7,260 nucleotides of DNA, taken from the NCBI GenBank assembly GCA_023419995.1, contig JAEZXF010000459.1, positions 1 to 7,260 on the forward strand. Direction: 5' to 3'. Below are positions 5,456 to 7,260 of the stretch, piece after piece (positions within the stretch are counted from its first letter, which is position 1; each line of letters starts with the position of its first letter). Both the position numbers and the translations under genes were made by a program. Origin of the DNA: Pseudomonadota bacterium. GTDB taxonomy: Bacteria > Pseudomonadota > Alphaproteobacteria > Rhizobiales > Rhizobiaceae. The notes under the pieces were generated by a model. It did no database searches and was not told the DNA's origin. It saw only the letters and a list, made by a program, of their open reading frames with translations.

Positions 5456-7102
5456 ATGGACCGCCCGCAATTCGACCAGGCCCTTGCCGCGCTCGACCGG
5501 CACCATCGCACGCGGCCGCCGCTCGTCCTGCGCGAGGCCTTCGCGGCCGATCCCGCGCGCTTCGGGCGCTTCTCGCTCGGGCTCGACGACCTGCTGCTCG
5601 ACTTCTCGAAATGCGCGCTCGACGAGGAGACGGTGGCGCTCCTCGAAGGCCTCGCCGTCGCGGCCGGGGTCGAGGAGCGGCGCGCGGCGATGTTCGCCGG
5701 CCGGCGCATCAACGCCACCGAGGACCGCGCCGTGCTCCACGTCGCGCTGCGCGACCTGTCCGGCCGCCCGGCCATTGTCGACGGCCACGACGTGTCGCCT
5801 GACGTGCAGGCCGTGCTCGCGGCGATGGCCGCGTTCAGCGACGGCATTCGCTCGGGCGCGATCACCGGCGCGACCGGGGCGAGGATCACCGACGTGGTCA
5901 ACATCGGCATCGGCGGCTCCGACCTCGGCCCGGCCATGGCGACGCTGGCGCTCGCGCCCTACCACGACGGGCCGCGCGCCCATTTCGTCTCCAACGTCGA
6001 CGGCGCCCACATCGCCGACACGCTGAAGGGGCTGGAGGCCGGGACGACGCTGTTCATCGTCGCCTCCAAGACCTTCACCACGATCGAGACCATGACCAAC
6101 GCGCAGACGGCGCGGGCGTGGCTCGCCGGGCGGCTGGGCGAGGCGGCGGTGCCGGCGCATTTCTGCGCCGTCTCCACGGCGCTGGACAAGGCCGCGGCCT
6201 TCGGCATCCCGGAAGACAGGGTGTTCGGCTTCTGGGACTGGGTCGGCGGCCGCTACTCGCTGTGGTCGGCGATCGGCCTGCCGATCATGCTCGCGGTGGG
6301 CCCCGCCCGCTTCCGCGAGCTTCTCGCCGGCGCGCACGCGATGGACCGGCATTTCGCCGAGGCGCCGCTGCGGCGGAACCTGCCGGCGATGCTCGGCCTC
6401 GTCAGCTTCTTCCACCGCGTGGTCTGCGGCTACCCGACGCGCGCCGTCATCCCCTACGACCAGCGGCTCGCCCGCCTGCCGGCCTATCTCCAGCAGCTCG
6501 ACATGGAATCGAACGGCAAGCGCGTCACGCTCGACGGCGCGCCGGTGGCGACGCCCACCGGGCCGGTGGTGTGGGGCGAGCCCGGCACCAACGGCCAGCA
6601 CGCCTTCTTCCAGCTCCTGCACCAGGGCACCGACGTGGTGCCGGTCGAGTTCATCGTCGCGGCGCAAGGCCACGAGCCGGCGCTCGCCCATCATCACGAC
6701 CTCCTCGTCGCCAACTGCCTCGCCCAGTCCGAGGCGCTGATGAAGGGCCGCCCGCTTGAGGAGGCGCGGACGCAGATGCTGGCGAAGGGGATCGCGTCCG
6801 ACGAGGTGGAGCGGATCGCGCCGCACCGCGTCTTCCCCGGCAACCGGCCGTCGCTGACGCTGATGTACCGCAGGCTCGATCCCTTCGCCCTCGGGCGGCT
6901 GGTCGCGCTCTACGAGCACCGCGTCTTCGTCGAGGCGCAGCTTTTCGGCATCAACGCCTTCGACCAGTGGGGCGTCGAGCTCGGCAAGGAGCTGGCCACC
7001 GGTCTTCTGCCCGTCGTCGAGGGCCGGCAGGATGCCGGCGGCCGGGACGGCTCGACAGCCGGCCTCGTCCGGCATATGCGCAGCCTTCGGACGAAGGAGT
7101 AG
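5456..7102 (+). CDS. pgi: Glucose-6-phosphate isomerase
   Basis: This cytoplasmic enzyme interconverts glucose 6-phosphate and fructose 6-phosphate, linking the Entner-Doudoroff and pentose phosphate routes with gluconeogenesis. From the ATG supported by GGAGG it has 548 residues, almost exactly the length of the E. coli enzyme (549). Conserved stretches run in order: [10 protein letters not shown] (86-95), [11 protein letters not shown] (149-159), the phosphate-binding SKTFTTIET (204-212), [14 protein letters not shown] (263-276, family signature 1 with Arg266), MESNGK (350-355) with catalytic Glu351, [18 protein letters not shown] (374-391) with catalytic His382, and [16 protein letters not shown] (496-511, signature 2) with Lys511. 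The spacing of Glu351, His382 and Lys511 matches that of the animal enzyme, so it should be active. The gene is divergent from mocR and 5 bases ahead of a HAD phosphatase gene, with which it probably forms an operon. Confidence 0.98.
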   Translation: MDRPQFDQALAALDRHHRTRPPLVLREAFAADPARFGRFSLGLDDLLLDFSKCALDEETVALLEGLAVAAGVEERRAAMFAGRRINATEDRAVLHVALRDLSGRPAIVDGHDVSPDVQAVLAAMAAFSDGIRSGAITGATGARITDVVNIGIGGSDLGPAMATLALAPYHDGPRAHFVSNVDGAHIADTLKGLEAGTTLFIVASKTFTTIETMTNAQTARAWLAGRLGEAAVPAHFCAVSTALDKAAAFGIPEDRVFGFWDWVGGRYSLWSAIGLPIMLAVGPARFRELLAGAHAMDRHFAEAPLRRNLPAMLGLVSFFHRVVCGYPTRAVIPYDQRLARLPAYLQQLDMESNGKRVTLDGAPVATPTGPVVWGEPGTNGQHAFFQLLHQGTDVVPVEFIVAAQGHEPALAHHHDLLVANCLAQSEALMKGRPLEEARTQMLAKGIASDEVERIAPHRVFPGNRPSLTLMYRRLDPFALGRLVALYEHRVFVEAQLFGINAFDQWGVELGKELATGLLPVVEGRQDAGGRDGSTAGLVRHMRSLRTKE

Positions 7103-7107
7103 GAACC

Positions 7108-7260
7108 ATGGCGGACATTCGGGGCATCCTGTTCGACAAGGACGGAACGCTGGTCGATTTCCAGGCGACCTGGCACGCGATCGGCGATTTGATGGCCCTT
7201 GAGGCCGCAGGCGGCGATCGCGCTCGCGCCGACGAGCTGATGGCGCGCGCCGGCTACGAC
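7108..7260 (+). CDS. HAD-superfamily hydrolase (phosphoglycolate phosphatase-like), 3'-truncated by window edge
   Basis: Only the first 51 residues are visible, and the frame is open at the right edge. The N-terminus carries HAD motif I as LFDKDGTLVDF (residues 8-18), with Asp10 the expected nucleophile and Asp12 the general acid, followed by a helical cap-like segment rich in Ala, Glu and Arg. This start fits the Gph/phosphoglycolate phosphatase-like group of small-molecule phosphatases, but related HAD phosphatases begin the same way, so the substrate is open. The ATG is 5 bases after the pgi stop. AGGAG (7095-7099), eight bases upstream, serves as its ribosome-binding site and lies inside the end of pgi. 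Co-transcription with pgi suggests a role in sugar-phosphate metabolism, which is inference. Confidence 0.85.
   Translation, partial: MADIRGILFDKDGTLVDFQATWHAIGDLMALEAAGGDRARADELMARAGYD

Noticed and set aside
5273..7075. A 600-codon open frame on the minus strand antisense to pgi.
   Set aside because: Pgi is certain from its motifs and catalytic residues. The antisense product is Arg/Glu/Gly-rich with no family resemblance, an effect of high GC content.

Overview
The window is very GC-rich, with G or C at nearly every third codon position. The gene families suggest an alphaproteobacterium, probably of the Hyphomicrobiales or a nearby order; this is inference. The pointers are a LIV-type ABC permease followed by an alpha/beta hydrolase, a non-pyrrolysine MttB-family methyltransferase beside a MocR regulator, and a small protein with a NepR-like C-terminus behind a general-stress (EcfG)-like promoter. 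No rRNA, tRNA, CRISPR array, insertion sequence or phage gene was seen.

Layout. (1) Bases 2-1746, plus strand: the 3' part of a livM-type permease gene, overlapping by 4 bases (ATGA) an alpha/beta hydrolase gene. This is probably the end of an ABC-transporter operon that begins outside the window. (2) Bases 1772-1963, minus strand: a short gene for a 63-residue charged protein, convergent with the hydrolase gene. Its last third resembles the NepR anti-sigma factor, and a GGAAC...GGTT promoter-like pair lies upstream. (3) Bases 2125-5212, minus strand: a MocR/GabR-type PLP-binding regulator gene followed after about 100 bases by an MttB-family methyltransferase gene, plausibly regulator and target. 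(4) Bases 5213-5455: a divergent intergenic region with a two-copy direct repeat (ACTGGTC, 21-base period) and a separate perfect 8-base inverted repeat. (5) Bases 5456-7260, plus strand: a complete pgi (glucose-6-phosphate isomerase) gene, and 5 bases later the start of a HAD-family phosphatase gene that runs off the window.

How the parts may work together. The LIV transporter and hydrolase look co-translated and may import and process one substrate. The MttB-family enzyme probably demethylates a small methylated amine onto a corrinoid protein, but no corrinoid protein or reactivase gene is visible here. The MocR protein probably binds the direct repeats in its own upstream region and may control mttB as well. 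pgi and the HAD gene form a separate central-carbon unit.

The items most worth following up are the orphan NepR-like gene with its stress-type promoter, the phased direct repeat upstream of mocR, and the MocR-MttB pairing. Most genes in the window are otherwise ordinary. I see no strong evidence for a wholly new system.
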